This document shows positions 53,635 to 62,749 of a stretch of DNA of 64,000 nt, piece by piece. The notes under the pieces were generated by a model that had not been told where the DNA came from, ran no database searches, and was given only the letters and a program-made list of their open reading frames with translations. The stretch lies in contig NZ_NRSD01000010.1 of NCBI RefSeq assembly GCF_016583985.1, forward strand, positions 62,001 through 126,000, given 5' to 3'. The position numbers were made by a program, and so were the translations under genes. This DNA comes from Thiocapsa imhoffii (GTDB lineage: Bacteria > Pseudomonadota > Gammaproteobacteria > Chromatiales > Chromatiaceae). Positions within the stretch are counted from its first letter, which is position 1; each line of letters opens with the position of its first letter.

Positions 53635-54903
53635 ATGCGTCGATCTAACCCCGGCCTCGATCCCGTCGCGGCTTTGAGTGCGTGGTCTGACACCACGGCC
53701 ACCCACACCGATCCCTGGACCCATTACGCCTGCAAGCTGGTCACGCCGCTGTATGGCGGCGGGGTGCGGGAGGCGAAAGTCGATACGGGGATGCCGATCC
53801 GCGCGGCGGGTATTCGCGGTCAACTGCGCTTCTGGTGGCGCATCGCGTGCTGCGCGCCGGACGAGCCATCCCAGTCGATGTTTCAGCGCGAGGCGGCGAT
53901 CTGGGGTGGGATCGCCAGTACTGGTCCCACCGCCAGTCAAGTCGCGGTTCGGGTCGAGCGGGTCTCCGGCGTGAAGGTTGAGCCGGCGTTCGTGTATCAA
54001 GCCAACCGTAACCGCCCGGGTGAGCTCCGAACCATGCCGGAGGCGGCCGATTGGGTCGAACCCTACGCCCTGTTTCCGGCGCGCGGCGAGCTGACCCAGG
54101 ACAAACGTGACGTTGCTGTGACCCCGCATCGGTTGGCCCTGGCGGGTGTCGGCTTTCAATTGGGCATCAAATTCGGTCCCAAGCTCAGCCAGGCACAACG
54201 TGAGGAGGTCGCGACGGCGTTGCGCTGGTGGGCCAGCTTCGGTGGTGTCGGTGCTCGCACGCGACGCGGCCTGGGCGCGGTCCGCGTCGATGGGCTCGAT
54301 CCCGTGACTGCGGAGGAGGTGCGCGCGAAGGGTGGGCAGCTGCGGTTGCGCCCCGCCACTAAGGCGGCGGACGCGGCCTGGAAAGCGAGCCTGGCGCGGC
54401 TGCGCGACTTTCGCCAGGCCGTGAATGTTGGGCGCAATCCGCCGAGTGATGAACCGAATCGTCCAGGCCGCAGCCGCTGGCCGGAGCCGGATACGATTCG
54501 GCTCCTGACGGGGCATCACGCACACGGCCATGCCCCCACGCATCCGGTGACGAACGCCTACCCGCGCGCAGCCTTCGGTTTGCCGATCGTGTTTCATTTC
54601 AAGGACGAGAACAAGGGCGAGCCTCCCCAGCAATTGTTGGTACCCGAGGGCGGGGATCGGATGGCCAGTCCGCTGATCCTGCGGCCCTACTGGAGCGGCC
54701 AGGCATGGCACCCGGCGGTCCTCTGTCTGCCGGGTTGGGCCGCGCGTTTGAGCACCCCGGTCGGCTTCGGCAACGGCCCATTCCATTGCGCCTGGCCCAC
54801 CGATCCCGCCGAACGCGCTCGTCTGGCGGCGCAGATCAAACCGATGGATGGTCGCGGCGACGATCCGCTGACCGCGTTCATGGACTATTTCGAGCAGGAC
54901 TGA
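53635..54903 (+). CDS. cmr1: Cmr1, type III-B RAMP subunit
   Basis: 422 residues with GGAG upstream. YACKLVTPLYGGGVREAKVD, MPIRAAGIRGQLRFWWRIAC is the Cmr1 start; GVGARTRRGLGAV is its glycine-rich loop. It caps the Cmr complex near the 3' end of the crRNA and influences Cas10 activation. Intact. Cas10 follows after three bases. Confidence 0.95.
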   Translation: MRRSNPGLDPVAALSAWSDTTATHTDPWTHYACKLVTPLYGGGVREAKVDTGMPIRAAGIRGQLRFWWRIACCAPDEPSQSMFQREAAIWGGIASTGPTASQVAVRVERVSGVKVEPAFVYQANRNRPGELRTMPEAADWVEPYALFPARGELTQDKRDVAVTPHRLALAGVGFQLGIKFGPKLSQAQREEVATALRWWASFGGVGARTRRGLGAVRVDGLDPVTAEEVRAKGGQLRLRPATKAADAAWKASLARLRDFRQAVNVGRNPPSDEPNRPGRSRWPEPDTIRLLTGHHAHGHAPTHPVTNAYPRAAFGLPIVFHFKDENKGEPPQQLLVPEGGDRMASPLILRPYWSGQAWHPAVLCLPGWAARLSTPVGFGNGPFHCAWPTDPAERARLAAQIKPMDGRGDDPLTAFMDYFEQD

Positions 54904-54906
54904 GCC

Positions 54907-56718
54907 ATGCCCCGTTATCTTGTGACCCTCTCGCTTGGCCCGGTGCAAAGCCTGATCGAGGCAGCGCGGCGCACCCGCGATCTCTGGTGCGGCTCTTGGC
55001 TGCTATCGGAGTCGGCGCGCGCCGCCGCCCAGGTGTTGCATCAAGCCCAACCTGGCTGTCTCATCTTTCCCTGTCCCGAGAAGCCGGATGAGGAGCTGCA
55101 GCCGCAACGGGAGCCGGGCGACAGTGCCAACATCGCCAATATCCTGCGCGCCGAGGTGGAGCTGCCGGATGCCACCGCCGCCCGCGCCCTGTGTGAACAG
55201 GCCAAAGAGGCCGCCGCCCGGCGTTTGTTCGAGCTGGGCGAGCAGGCGCGGCGCAAGCTCGGCGTCAAACTGCGCGCTGAGGTTTGGCAGGCGCAGATCG
55301 GTGACCTGCTCGAAGGGTTCGCCGCCTGGGCCGAGATCCCGGCTGGGGACGACGGTTACACCCAGGCCGGTGCCAAGCTCGGTGGGACCCTGGCCGCGCG
55401 CAAGGCGACGCGCGATTTCCGTCCCGCCGCGCCACTGAAAACACCGGGCCTGCCGAAATCCTCGCTCGATGGCGCGCTGGAAACCGTGTTGCCCGAACAC
55501 TGGCACGAGGAGCATCGCGCCCGCCGTCAGCTCGGCCTCTCGCGTGGCGAGCAGCTCGATGCCTTGGGCGTGATGAAGCGCATGGCCGGCAACGTTGAGC
55601 AGTTCACGCCCTACTCGCGCGTGGCCGCCGATCCATGGATACGCTCGCTCGATGCCGACCAACAACGCGCTCTGAGCGCGGCCTATGAGCCCATCGTGCA
55701 GTCGGGGCTGGCGACCCGTGTCAGCGGCAATCGCGGCGCCTACGACGCGCTGCCCTACGACGCCCAAATGCTCTACGACTTCCGCCTCGACAATGCGCTG
55801 GCGGCCAAGGGCGAGGACGCGGCCGAGCCGGAGGAACGCGAAGCGCTCTTGAAGCTGCGCAAGGTGATGAGGTCACTGCCCGAGGCGGTGGGCGCGCCGG
55901 TGCCCTATGCGGTGATTCTGAAAGCCGATGGGGACCGCATGGGGGCCTTGTTGCAACAGGCCAAGCAGGCGAAGGATTCACGGGCGATCTCCCAAGCCCT
56001 GCATGGCTTTGCTTCCGATGTCCGGAGACTGGTACGCCAACACCACGGGCATGCCATCTACTCCGGCGGCGATGACGTGCTTGCCCTGCTGCCGTTGCCC
56101 GATGCCTTCGCCTGTGCGCGGACGCTGGCACAGGCGTTCGAGAAGGCGCTCGATCCGGTGGCCCGGTCGCTCGGACTCGAGGCCGCCGAGCATCCCACGC
56201 TCTCGGTCGGACTGGCCATCGGCCATCTGATGGAGCCGCTGGGAGCACTGCGCCAGCGCGCCGGTCGCGCCGAGCATCTGGCCAAGGGCGATACCGAGAC
56301 GACGCCGCGCAATGCGCTGGCCATCGTGCTGGGGATTCGCTCCGGCGGTGAGCTGGAGTGGCGGGCCAACTGGAACGACGCCGAGGCGCTTGCTGAACTG
56401 GACGACTTCACCGCCGCTTATCGCGACGGCCAACTGCCCAGCCGCGTGGCCTACGATCTGCGCGCCATCGACCGGCGTCTGGCGTGGATGCGCGAGGATG
56501 ACACTCCCGCCGCGCGCGGCATGCGCGAAGCCGAGGTCGCGCGGATGCTCGATCGCGCCCGCACGGCAGGAGACAGCCAACCGCTGGAGCAGGAGCACCG
56601 CGAGCGCATCCTGACGGCGTCCCGTTGTCCATCGCTGGCCCGGCTCGCCGATACATTGATCCTGGCGCGCTGGCTGTCGGCCCGCACCGCCGCCGATCTG
56701 GGAGTACGCGACCAATGA
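54907..56718 (+). CDS. cas10: Cas10 (Cmr2) with cyclase GGDD motif, no HD domain
   Basis: 603 residues. Starts LVTLSLGPVQSLIEAARRTR DLW, the N-terminal Cmr2 domain; the first palm has ILKADGDRMGALLQQ, the second YSGGDDVLALLPL with GGDD at residues 387-390. There is no HD nuclease motif at the N-terminus, and the length is short for Cas10. It should therefore make cyclic oligoadenylate but not cut DNA. This fits the set of CARF effectors around it. The cmr3 start overlaps its stop (ATGA). Confidence 0.95.
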   Translation: MPRYLVTLSLGPVQSLIEAARRTRDLWCGSWLLSESARAAAQVLHQAQPGCLIFPCPEKPDEELQPQREPGDSANIANILRAEVELPDATAARALCEQAKEAAARRLFELGEQARRKLGVKLRAEVWQAQIGDLLEGFAAWAEIPAGDDGYTQAGAKLGGTLAARKATRDFRPAAPLKTPGLPKSSLDGALETVLPEHWHEEHRARRQLGLSRGEQLDALGVMKRMAGNVEQFTPYSRVAADPWIRSLDADQQRALSAAYEPIVQSGLATRVSGNRGAYDALPYDAQMLYDFRLDNALAAKGEDAAEPEEREALLKLRKVMRSLPEAVGAPVPYAVILKADGDRMGALLQQAKQAKDSRAISQALHGFASDVRRLVRQHHGHAIYSGGDDVLALLPLPDAFACARTLAQAFEKALDPVARSLGLEAAEHPTLSVGLAIGHLMEPLGALRQRAGRAEHLAKGDTETTPRNALAIVLGIRSGGELEWRANWNDAEALAELDDFTAAYRDGQLPSRVAYDLRAIDRRLAWMREDDTPAARGMREAEVARMLDRARTAGDSQPLEQEHRERILTASRCPSLARLADTLILARWLSARTAADLGVRDQ

Positions 56719-58016
56719 GCAAGAAGGGCAAGAAGCAACCCAAGCCGAATTACAGCAAGCAACAGCGTGCGCAGGCCAAGTCGAATCCCACTCAGGCCAA
56801 GCCCGAGATCGCCGTCGCCCGCGTGCAGCGCAAAACGCCCAAGTCTGCCGACCCCAGCCCGGTGGTGAGTCTGGAACCGTTGGCCCCACTGATTGTGCGC
56901 TCGGGACGTCCGTTCGACGATCAGGCCGGGGCCGATGCGCCGCGTTTCCCGCCGCCCTCGACCCTGGCTGGTTGTCTGCGCACGGCGTGGGCACGGGCCA
57001 CGGATCAGGCGTTTGGTCCCGAGCTGGCTGAACTGTCCGTGGCCGGTCCGCTGCTTGCGCGGGTCGAGAGTACCGGAAAAACCTTGCGTCTGCTCGCCCC
57101 CAAACCGGCGGATGCCCAGTATTTCGGGCATGATCAGGATGCCAGGTGTCTGCGCCTGGAGCCGCGTGATTTCGAGAACGGCTGTGACGCCGATCTGCCC
57201 GAAGGACTGTGCCCGCTGCGGCTGTCCGAGACGGTCCAGGGCAAGGCGAGCAAGGGACCGACCTGGTGGGCTTGGGAGGATCTGATCGACTTTCGTCAGA
57301 ACAAGACGCTGGACCACAAGGAACTGACCAAGCGCGGTTGGTCGCCGCCGGCCGGGGACCGGCGCACTCATGTCGCTATCGACGCCGCCACCCAAGCAGC
57401 TGAATCCGGCCGGTTGTTCCAGACCGAAGGACTGGATCTGGAGCCGGACAATCCGACGCTGCACCACACACTGAAACAGCAACAGGCCTCCGACCACTCC
57501 GCCTCGGGCACCTTGCGCCTGCTTGCGCACTGTGCTGAGCCGCTGCCCGCTGCGCTGGTGCATCTCGGCGGTGAACGACGTCTGGCGCGTCTGCGCCCGG
57601 AGCCGGAGTCAGCTTGGCCGACTCCGCCGGACACTTGGTTCCAGGACATCCACAGGTCCGGCGGTCTGACGCTGACGCTGCTCACACCCGGCGTGTTCCA
57701 GGCGGGCTATCGCCCCGGCTGGCTCGACGAGACGCTGACCGGCGAGCCGCCGATTGCCCCTGGTGTGCGGCTGCAACTGGTCGCCGCCGCCGTCGAGCGC
57801 TGGCAGCCCCATTCGGGTTGGGATCTGGCCCGTCAGGAAGCACGCCCGACCCGCAAGCTGGTGGGGGCCGGCGCCACCTATTGGTTCCGCCTGCTCGACA
57901 CCCCCTCACCCGAGGCGCTGGCCCCGCTGTGGCTGGCCAGCCTGTGCGATCTGGAGCAGGACCAGCGCGACGGCTACGGTCTGGCCCTGCCCGCGCCCTG
58001 GACACCGCACGACTGA
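56715..58016 (+). CDS. cmr3: Cmr3, type III-B subunit
   Basis: 433 residues from ATG 56715, coupled to cas10. A basic, lysine-rich start (MSKKGKKQPKPNYSKQQRAQ, about 50 residues) is unusual for Cmr3 and might bind nucleic acid. Then come VSLEPLAPLIVRSGRPFDDQ, FPPPSTLAGCLRTAWAR and a C-terminal RAMP part (TLLTPGVFQAGYRPGWLD, KLVGAGATYWFRLL). Cmr3 binds the 5' tag of the crRNA beside Cas10. Confidence 0.92.
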   Translation: MSKKGKKQPKPNYSKQQRAQAKSNPTQAKPEIAVARVQRKTPKSADPSPVVSLEPLAPLIVRSGRPFDDQAGADAPRFPPPSTLAGCLRTAWARATDQAFGPELAELSVAGPLLARVESTGKTLRLLAPKPADAQYFGHDQDARCLRLEPRDFENGCDADLPEGLCPLRLSETVQGKASKGPTWWAWEDLIDFRQNKTLDHKELTKRGWSPPAGDRRTHVAIDAATQAAESGRLFQTEGLDLEPDNPTLHHTLKQQQASDHSASGTLRLLAHCAEPLPAALVHLGGERRLARLRPEPESAWPTPPDTWFQDIHRSGGLTLTLLTPGVFQAGYRPGWLDETLTGEPPIAPGVRLQLVAAAVERWQPHSGWDLARQEARPTRKLVGAGATYWFRLLDTPSPEALAPLWLASLCDLEQDQRDGYGLALPAPWTPHD

Positions 58017-58054
58017 CCCTGATGCTTCTGAATGGCTTGCCATAGGACGACACC

Positions 58055-58948
58055 ATGCAACCACGACTCTTCCATCTGCATACCCTTTCGGCGCTCCACT
58101 GCGGTACCGGCCAGTCGGTCGGCGTGGTCGACCTGCCGATCGCCCGCGCCCGCGCCACCAACCTGCCGATCGTGCCCGGCTCCTCACTGCGTGGGGTGCT
58201 GCGTCAGGAGATCGGCGCTCTGGATGCCGACCTCGAGCGCGCGCTGTTCGGACCCGCCACCATCAAGGACAATGCCAGCAGCTTTGCCGGCGCGCTGGCC
58301 GTCGGGGATGCGCATCTGCTGGCCATGCCGGTGCGCGCGCTCGCCGGCATCCTCTGCTACGTGACCTCGCCCTTCATTCTGCGTCGTTATGCGCGCGATC
58401 TGGTGGATGCGGGGCTGAAGGCCCCGGAAATCCCTCGCCCGGTCAATGCTCAGCATGCCTTGGTCTCGGCCGACTCGGTTAATCTGATCGAGAACACCTT
58501 AGTTCTCGAAGACCTCGACCTGGGGGTGCAACGCAATGGCCTGACCCAGGAATGGGCCAACACCATCGCCGCACTGGTGCATCCGGACGATGCCACCGGG
58601 CAGCGCGATGTCGTCGAGCGCTTCGCCATCCTGCCCGATGACATCCTCGGCTATCTGAGCGAGACGGCGACGGAGCTGCGCACCCGCATCAGCATCGATC
58701 AGGACACCGGCACCGTGAAGAAGGGCGCGCTCTGGTTCGAGGAGCATCTGCCCGCCGAGTCGGTGTTGTGGGGCATGTATGCGCTGAGTGACTCCAACGA
58801 TCCCAAGCAGAAACTCACAGCCGAGGCGCTCGCGAACGCGGTGCGCGAACACCTGCCACTGGGGAGCGGCGCACTGCTGCAACTTGGCGGTCAGGCCGGG
58901 GTCGGCCGTGGCCTGGTGCGGCTGCTGACGCCGGAGGTGGCGGCATGA
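58055..58948 (+). CDS. cmr4: Cmr4, backbone target-RNA nuclease
   Basis: 297 residues; AGGA upstream. FHLHTLSALHCGTGQSVGVV, DLPIARARATNLPIVPGSSLRGVLRQEI; Asp26 sits where the catalytic Asp of other Cmr4 proteins lies, so target RNA cutting every six bases is expected. GGQAGVGRGLVRLL is the glycine-rich end. Overlaps cmr5 by ATGA. Confidence 0.95.
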   Translation: MQPRLFHLHTLSALHCGTGQSVGVVDLPIARARATNLPIVPGSSLRGVLRQEIGALDADLERALFGPATIKDNASSFAGALAVGDAHLLAMPVRALAGILCYVTSPFILRRYARDLVDAGLKAPEIPRPVNAQHALVSADSVNLIENTLVLEDLDLGVQRNGLTQEWANTIAALVHPDDATGQRDVVERFAILPDDILGYLSETATELRTRISIDQDTGTVKKGALWFEEHLPAESVLWGMYALSDSNDPKQKLTAEALANAVREHLPLGSGALLQLGGQAGVGRGLVRLLTPEVAA

Positions 58949-59355
58949 GCGTGCGTGCCCATCGCGTGGCGAAGGCGGCCTATGAGCGGGTCGCTGAGCG
59001 TCAGAATGCAGACAACAAGAAAAAATACGGGGCCATCGCCCACAAGCTGCCGGGCATGATCCTGCAGAACGGCCTGGCTCAGGCCACGGGCTTTTTGCTC
59101 GCCAAGGGCGCCAGTGCCTCTGAGCATCTGATGCTGCTCGATGATCTGCGGGACGTGCTGCGTGCCGGTGGGACGCTCGACGTACCCAGCCGTGAAGCAC
59201 TTCATCAGGCCATCATCGGCGCCAATCTATCCCTGACCTTGAAATACACCCGTGCCGCCTTGGAGGCCTCCGGCTGGATCAAGCGTTATGTGCAGGGCGT
59301 GTTACGGGTCACGGCGACCGGCGAAACCAGCAACGAAGACGATGGCAATCAATAG
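58945..59355 (+). CDS. cmr5: Cmr5, small helical subunit
   Basis: 136 residues. RAHRVAKAAYERVAERQNAD NKKKYGAIAHKLPGMILQNG LAQATGFLLAK is the Cmr5 core; it stabilises the belly of the complex. Coupled to cmr4. Confidence 0.93.
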   Translation: MSVRAHRVAKAAYERVAERQNADNKKKYGAIAHKLPGMILQNGLAQATGFLLAKGASASEHLMLLDDLRDVLRAGGTLDVPSREALHQAIIGANLSLTLKYTRAALEASGWIKRYVQGVLRVTATGETSNEDDGNQ

Positions 59356-59366
59356 GGGGACTGCAT

Positions 59367-60443
59367 ATGCCGATCCAACTCATGCGCGAGGTCCTGCAGC
59401 CGCTGTATTCCGCGGCGAATGATGCGCATCCTGGTCTGCTGATCCAGCGCGGCTATCCGGTGTATGACGCGGACACCGAGGAGGGACGCAGGGCCAAGAC
59501 CGCGCATCTTCAGGAAATCTGCGCCATTCCAGCCAGCCCCTTCTACCACAACGCCTACCAGCGCTGGCAAAGCGCCACCACTGATCCACTGCGCTTTCGC
59601 CAGCTCGAGCTCGCGCTCGAGACGCGTCTCTTCATCGGCCTGACCGGCGGCGGGATGCTGGAGACCGGCTGCGCCATCAGCCACAGCTACGGAATGCCTT
59701 ATATCCCGGGCTCCAGCGTCAAGGGCGTGGTGCGGGCGCATGCCCGCACCAGTCTGTTCGGCCACGAGCACCCCGAGATCATCGCCGAGCTGTTCGGAGT
59801 CGATGCCGATCCCGATCCCGATCAGGGGTGGGCGCAGGGTCTCTCCGGACTGGTCGCGTTCCATGATGCCTGGTGGGTGCCGGGTTCCGCCGATCACCCG
59901 CTGGTCGAGGAGATCGTCACCACGCATCATCTGGATTATTACGGGAGCGAGGGCCAAACACCCGCCACCGATTTCGACAGCCCGGTTCCCAATGCGCAGA
60001 TCGCCGTCCAGGGACGTTTCCTGTTCGTGCTGGAAGGACCGCGGAGCACGCCCGGCTGGCTCGACCTGGCCGAGAAGATGCTGACGGCGGCCTTGTCGAT
60101 GCGTGGTATCGGCGCCAAGACCCGCACCGGCTATGGGCTGTTCGATCCGGTGCCGAAGGTGCCCAAGGGGCCTGTGTGCGCCTGGGTGGACGACAACATC
60201 GTGCGGTTGCTACCAAAGGGCGCAGCAGCAGACAACGAAGTGCTGCGTCGAATCAAGACAGGCGAAGTGCTCCGTGGCAAAGACCTTGCCGAAGCTTGGC
60301 AGAAGATCGGCGACGCCTCGCTCAAGGCCGAAGCGCTGGCCGATATTCAGTCCCGCTGGGAGGCCGAGGGCTGGTGGGAGTCGCCGCCGAGCAAGGGCGC
60401 GAGGAAAGTCAAGAAGACCTATACAGGCGAGAATGATGCGTAA
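59367..60443 (+). CDS. cmr6: Cmr6, RAMP subunit
   Basis: 358 residues; AGGGGA upstream. FIGLTGGGMLETGCAISHSYGMPYIPGSSVKGVVRAHAR is the RAMP N-terminal strand and loop; GIGAKTRTGYGLFDP is the glycine-rich loop. A lysine-rich C-terminal tail of about 90 residues follows (AEALADIQSRWEAEG...KGARKVKKTYTGEN), longer than in many Cmr6. Binds the 3' part of the crRNA. Confidence 0.94.
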   Translation: MPIQLMREVLQPLYSAANDAHPGLLIQRGYPVYDADTEEGRRAKTAHLQEICAIPASPFYHNAYQRWQSATTDPLRFRQLELALETRLFIGLTGGGMLETGCAISHSYGMPYIPGSSVKGVVRAHARTSLFGHEHPEIIAELFGVDADPDPDQGWAQGLSGLVAFHDAWWVPGSADHPLVEEIVTTHHLDYYGSEGQTPATDFDSPVPNAQIAVQGRFLFVLEGPRSTPGWLDLAEKMLTAALSMRGIGAKTRTGYGLFDPVPKVPKGPVCAWVDDNIVRLLPKGAAADNEVLRRIKTGEVLRGKDLAEAWQKIGDASLKAEALADIQSRWEAEGWWESPPSKGARKVKKTYTGENDA

Positions 60444-60498
60444 GCGCCGCGCGCGACGCCGAGCCGAGCCAGCCACCACGACCGCAGAGTGACTGCCC

Positions 60499-61722
60499 AT
60501 GTCCCACGTCCTACTGACATTTCTTGGGCGCGTCCAAAAGGAGCAGGGGAGCTATCGAACCACCGTCTATGATTTCGGCGACGGCCCGCAGGAGGCGCCA
60601 ACAGCGTTCTTCGGCTGGCCGCTGCAGCGCCGGCTGCAGCCCGATAGGCTCGTCATCCTCGGCACCGCCGGCAGCATGTGGGAGCATCTGTTCGAGGGCG
60701 ATCTAGAGTTCGGTGACGCCGAACAGGATGCGCGCGATGCGCTCTATGAGGCCGTCGATCGGAAGCTGGTGACAGCGTCGCATCTGGAGCCGCTCGCGCC
60801 GCTGTTAAGCGAGCGCCTTGGCTGCGAGGTTGTCCTCGATCTGATCCCCTACTGTCGCGATGAGGCCGAGCAGGTCCGACTGCTCGAGATCATGGCTAGC
60901 CACGTCGCCCGTGGTGACCGGGTCGACCTCGACGTCACGCACGGTTTCCGCCACCTGCCGATGGTGGCGCTCCTCTCGGCGCTGCAACTGCAGATCCTGC
61001 GTCAGGCCGAAGTGAACGGGATCTGGTATGGCTCTTACGACCCCGACACCAAGGAGGCACCGGTCTACAGGCTCGGCGGTCTGCTGCAAATCGCCGGCTG
61101 GCTGCAGGCGCTGCACACCTACGACAAGGATGGCGATTACAGCGTGTTCTGCGACCTGCTCGCCACCACCGCCAGCGTGTCATCGGAATCTCTGCGTCAG
61201 GCGGCATTCCATGAAAAGACCAACAATATCGGCCAGGCCCGCGCCCCGCTACGCAAGTTCCGCCAAGGCTTCGAGGCGGTGCACCCGGACCCGCTGCTGC
61301 AGCTCTTCGCCGACGAACTGCGCTCACGCACAGCCTGGGTCGACCAACAGTCATTGACCGAGCGGCAGTACGAGCTGGCGCTGCACTTCCTTGAGCATGG
61401 CGATTACTTGCGCGCGGCCATTCTCGGGTTCGAGTCCCTGATCACCCGCCTGGTCCAAGCCTCCCCGCAGAGCCTCCAGCCGTTGAACCATACCCATCGG
61501 GACGGCATCAAGCGGGAGTGGGACGAGGCGATCCGCCGACAGGGCCAGCAGCGCACCGAAACCCAGAAGGCTTATCTGGACTTACGCGAGATCCGCAATG
61601 CGCTCGCACACGGCAGCCTCTCTTCGTTTGGACATATCCAGAGCGCCCTCGCCTCAGAGGCCAACCTCAGCGAGGCACTGCGCAAAGCCATCGCGCTGGC
61701 ACACCAAGGAGTGACGCCCTGA
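60499..61722 (+). CDS. csx1: Csx1/Csx2-type CARF-HEPN ribonuclease
   Basis: 407 residues. The CARF part has LLTFLGRVQKEQGSYRTTVY (strand 1), PDRLVILGTAGSMWEHLF, and VDLDVTHGFRHLPMVALLSA (the ligand loop DVTHGFR). The TIGR02221 order of motifs is seen. The C-terminal HEPN domain has the R-x4-H motif at R366 to H371 (EIRNALAHGS), the ribonuclease site. On cOA binding it should cut RNA at random. It follows cmr6 directly and probably shares the operon. Confidence 0.92.
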   Translation: MSHVLLTFLGRVQKEQGSYRTTVYDFGDGPQEAPTAFFGWPLQRRLQPDRLVILGTAGSMWEHLFEGDLEFGDAEQDARDALYEAVDRKLVTASHLEPLAPLLSERLGCEVVLDLIPYCRDEAEQVRLLEIMASHVARGDRVDLDVTHGFRHLPMVALLSALQLQILRQAEVNGIWYGSYDPDTKEAPVYRLGGLLQIAGWLQALHTYDKDGDYSVFCDLLATTASVSSESLRQAAFHEKTNNIGQARAPLRKFRQGFEAVHPDPLLQLFADELRSRTAWVDQQSLTERQYELALHFLEHGDYLRAAILGFESLITRLVQASPQSLQPLNHTHRDGIKREWDEAIRRQGQQRTETQKAYLDLREIRNALAHGSLSSFGHIQSALASEANLSEALRKAIALAHQGVTP

Positions 61723-61870
61723 TCCTGGGCGTTCCCCTTGGTCACGTCGGCGATGAGGACGGCCTGCAAGCTTGCAGCACCCGGCAGCACGCGCAAGGTG
61801 CTCTATGCTGCTCGCGATCCAGGGCCCGTTTCAATCGCCCTTGTCGTAACACCTGCCTGGAAGCATACGC

Positions 61871-62320
61871 ATGTCCCCCGACACCCCCCGTCGTATCCTC
61901 CTGGCCGTCACCGGTCTAACCCCGCAGATCGTCACCGAGACGCTCTATGCCTTGGCTTGCCGGGGCGCGGATACCTGGATTCCGCACGAAATCCACCTGA
62001 TCACCACCGCCACTGGGGCGAACAATGCCCGACTGAACCTGTTGGCCGGCGAGCGCTGGTTCCATCGGCTGTGCGAGGACTATGCCCTGCCGTCGATTGC
62101 CTTCACCCCTGAGCACATCCATGTGCTGCGGGATGCCGAGGGCCGGCCGCTCGCCAAGTCCTGCGAACCCCATGAATACTTCCAGCCCCACAAGACCAAC
62201 ATCAACAAGGCCTTTGCCTACACTTTGAGCAAACGCTCGGCCGAGAACTATGTAATTGGTCGTGGCAAGGACAACAGCTTTCCCCTGACCCCGGAGCAGA
62301 TCGCGAGCCGCCACCACTGA
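61871..62320 (+). CDS. Chimeric, internally deleted NE0113-family protein
   Basis: 149 residues. The first 94 (PRRILLAVTGLTPQIVTETL to VLRDAEGRPL) are identical to the NE0113-family protein at 46658, and 270 bases (61884-62153) are identical in DNA. The last 50 (EPHEYFQPHKTNINKAFAYTL, NSFPLTPEQIA) correspond to the end of the same family (KYFEPHKSRINGKLETVL, FLPLKPEQI) but are clearly diverged. The middle, about 230 residues with SIAGGRKTMG and the helical domain, is missing. The frame is open. It may be a non-functional leftover or a half-CARF that still dimerises. Confidence 0.7.
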   Translation: MSPDTPRRILLAVTGLTPQIVTETLYALACRGADTWIPHEIHLITTATGANNARLNLLAGERWFHRLCEDYALPSIAFTPEHIHVLRDAEGRPLAKSCEPHEYFQPHKTNINKAFAYTLSKRSAENYVIGRGKDNSFPLTPEQIASRHH

Positions 62321-62410
62321 GCAGCGGATCTCGGCTGCGATGGTCGCATGACAACACCCCGACGAGATTGCGCGGACCGCAATCGAACCTGAATCGAGCC
62401 ATCACCTGCT

Positions 62411-62704
62411 ATGACCACTTCTTTCGTTTCCCGTCATCCCGGCGCTCATGACTGGGCCGCCGCGGAAGGTCTCGCCGTCGATGCAGTCATCGACCACCTC
62501 GATCCGTCCATCATTGCCCCGGGCGATGTCGTGATCGGCTCACTGCCGGTGAACCTCGCCGCCGAGGTCTGCGCGCGCGGGGGACGCTATCTGAACCTCT
62601 CACTCGATCTGCCAGCGAGCCTGCGCGGCGTCGAGCTGACGGCGCAACAGATGCGTGACTGCGGGGCGCGGGTCGAGGAATATCGCGTCATCCGCTGCTT
62701 TTAG
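62411..62704 (+). CDS. csx16: Csx16, copy 2
   Basis: 97 residues. MTTSFVSRHPGAHDWAAAEG, VDAVIDHLDPSIIAPGDVVI, GSLPVNLAAEVCARGGRYLN is Csx16. About 80% of residues agree with copy 1 at 44710; it differs at many bases, so the copies are old compared with the NE0113 duplication. It lies between the chimeric NE0113 gene and cas6. Both copies look intact. Confidence 0.9.
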   Translation: MTTSFVSRHPGAHDWAAAEGLAVDAVIDHLDPSIIAPGDVVIGSLPVNLAAEVCARGGRYLNLSLDLPASLRGVELTAQQMRDCGARVEEYRVIRCF

Positions 62705-62749
62705 ACCCACCGGCCGCTGGCCAACCGCTTGCCCGGAGATCACCGGATA

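Noticed and set aside
53617..54948. Long leftward frame opposite cmr1 (443 codons)
   Set aside because: GC-rich third-position effect; the frame on the other strand is clearly Cmr1. Similar shadows lie opposite card1, cas10, cmr3 and cas6.
60433..60492. 19-codon arginine-rich frame between cmr6 and csx1
   Set aside because: Too short, within the normal gap and overlapping the cmr6 end; low complexity.
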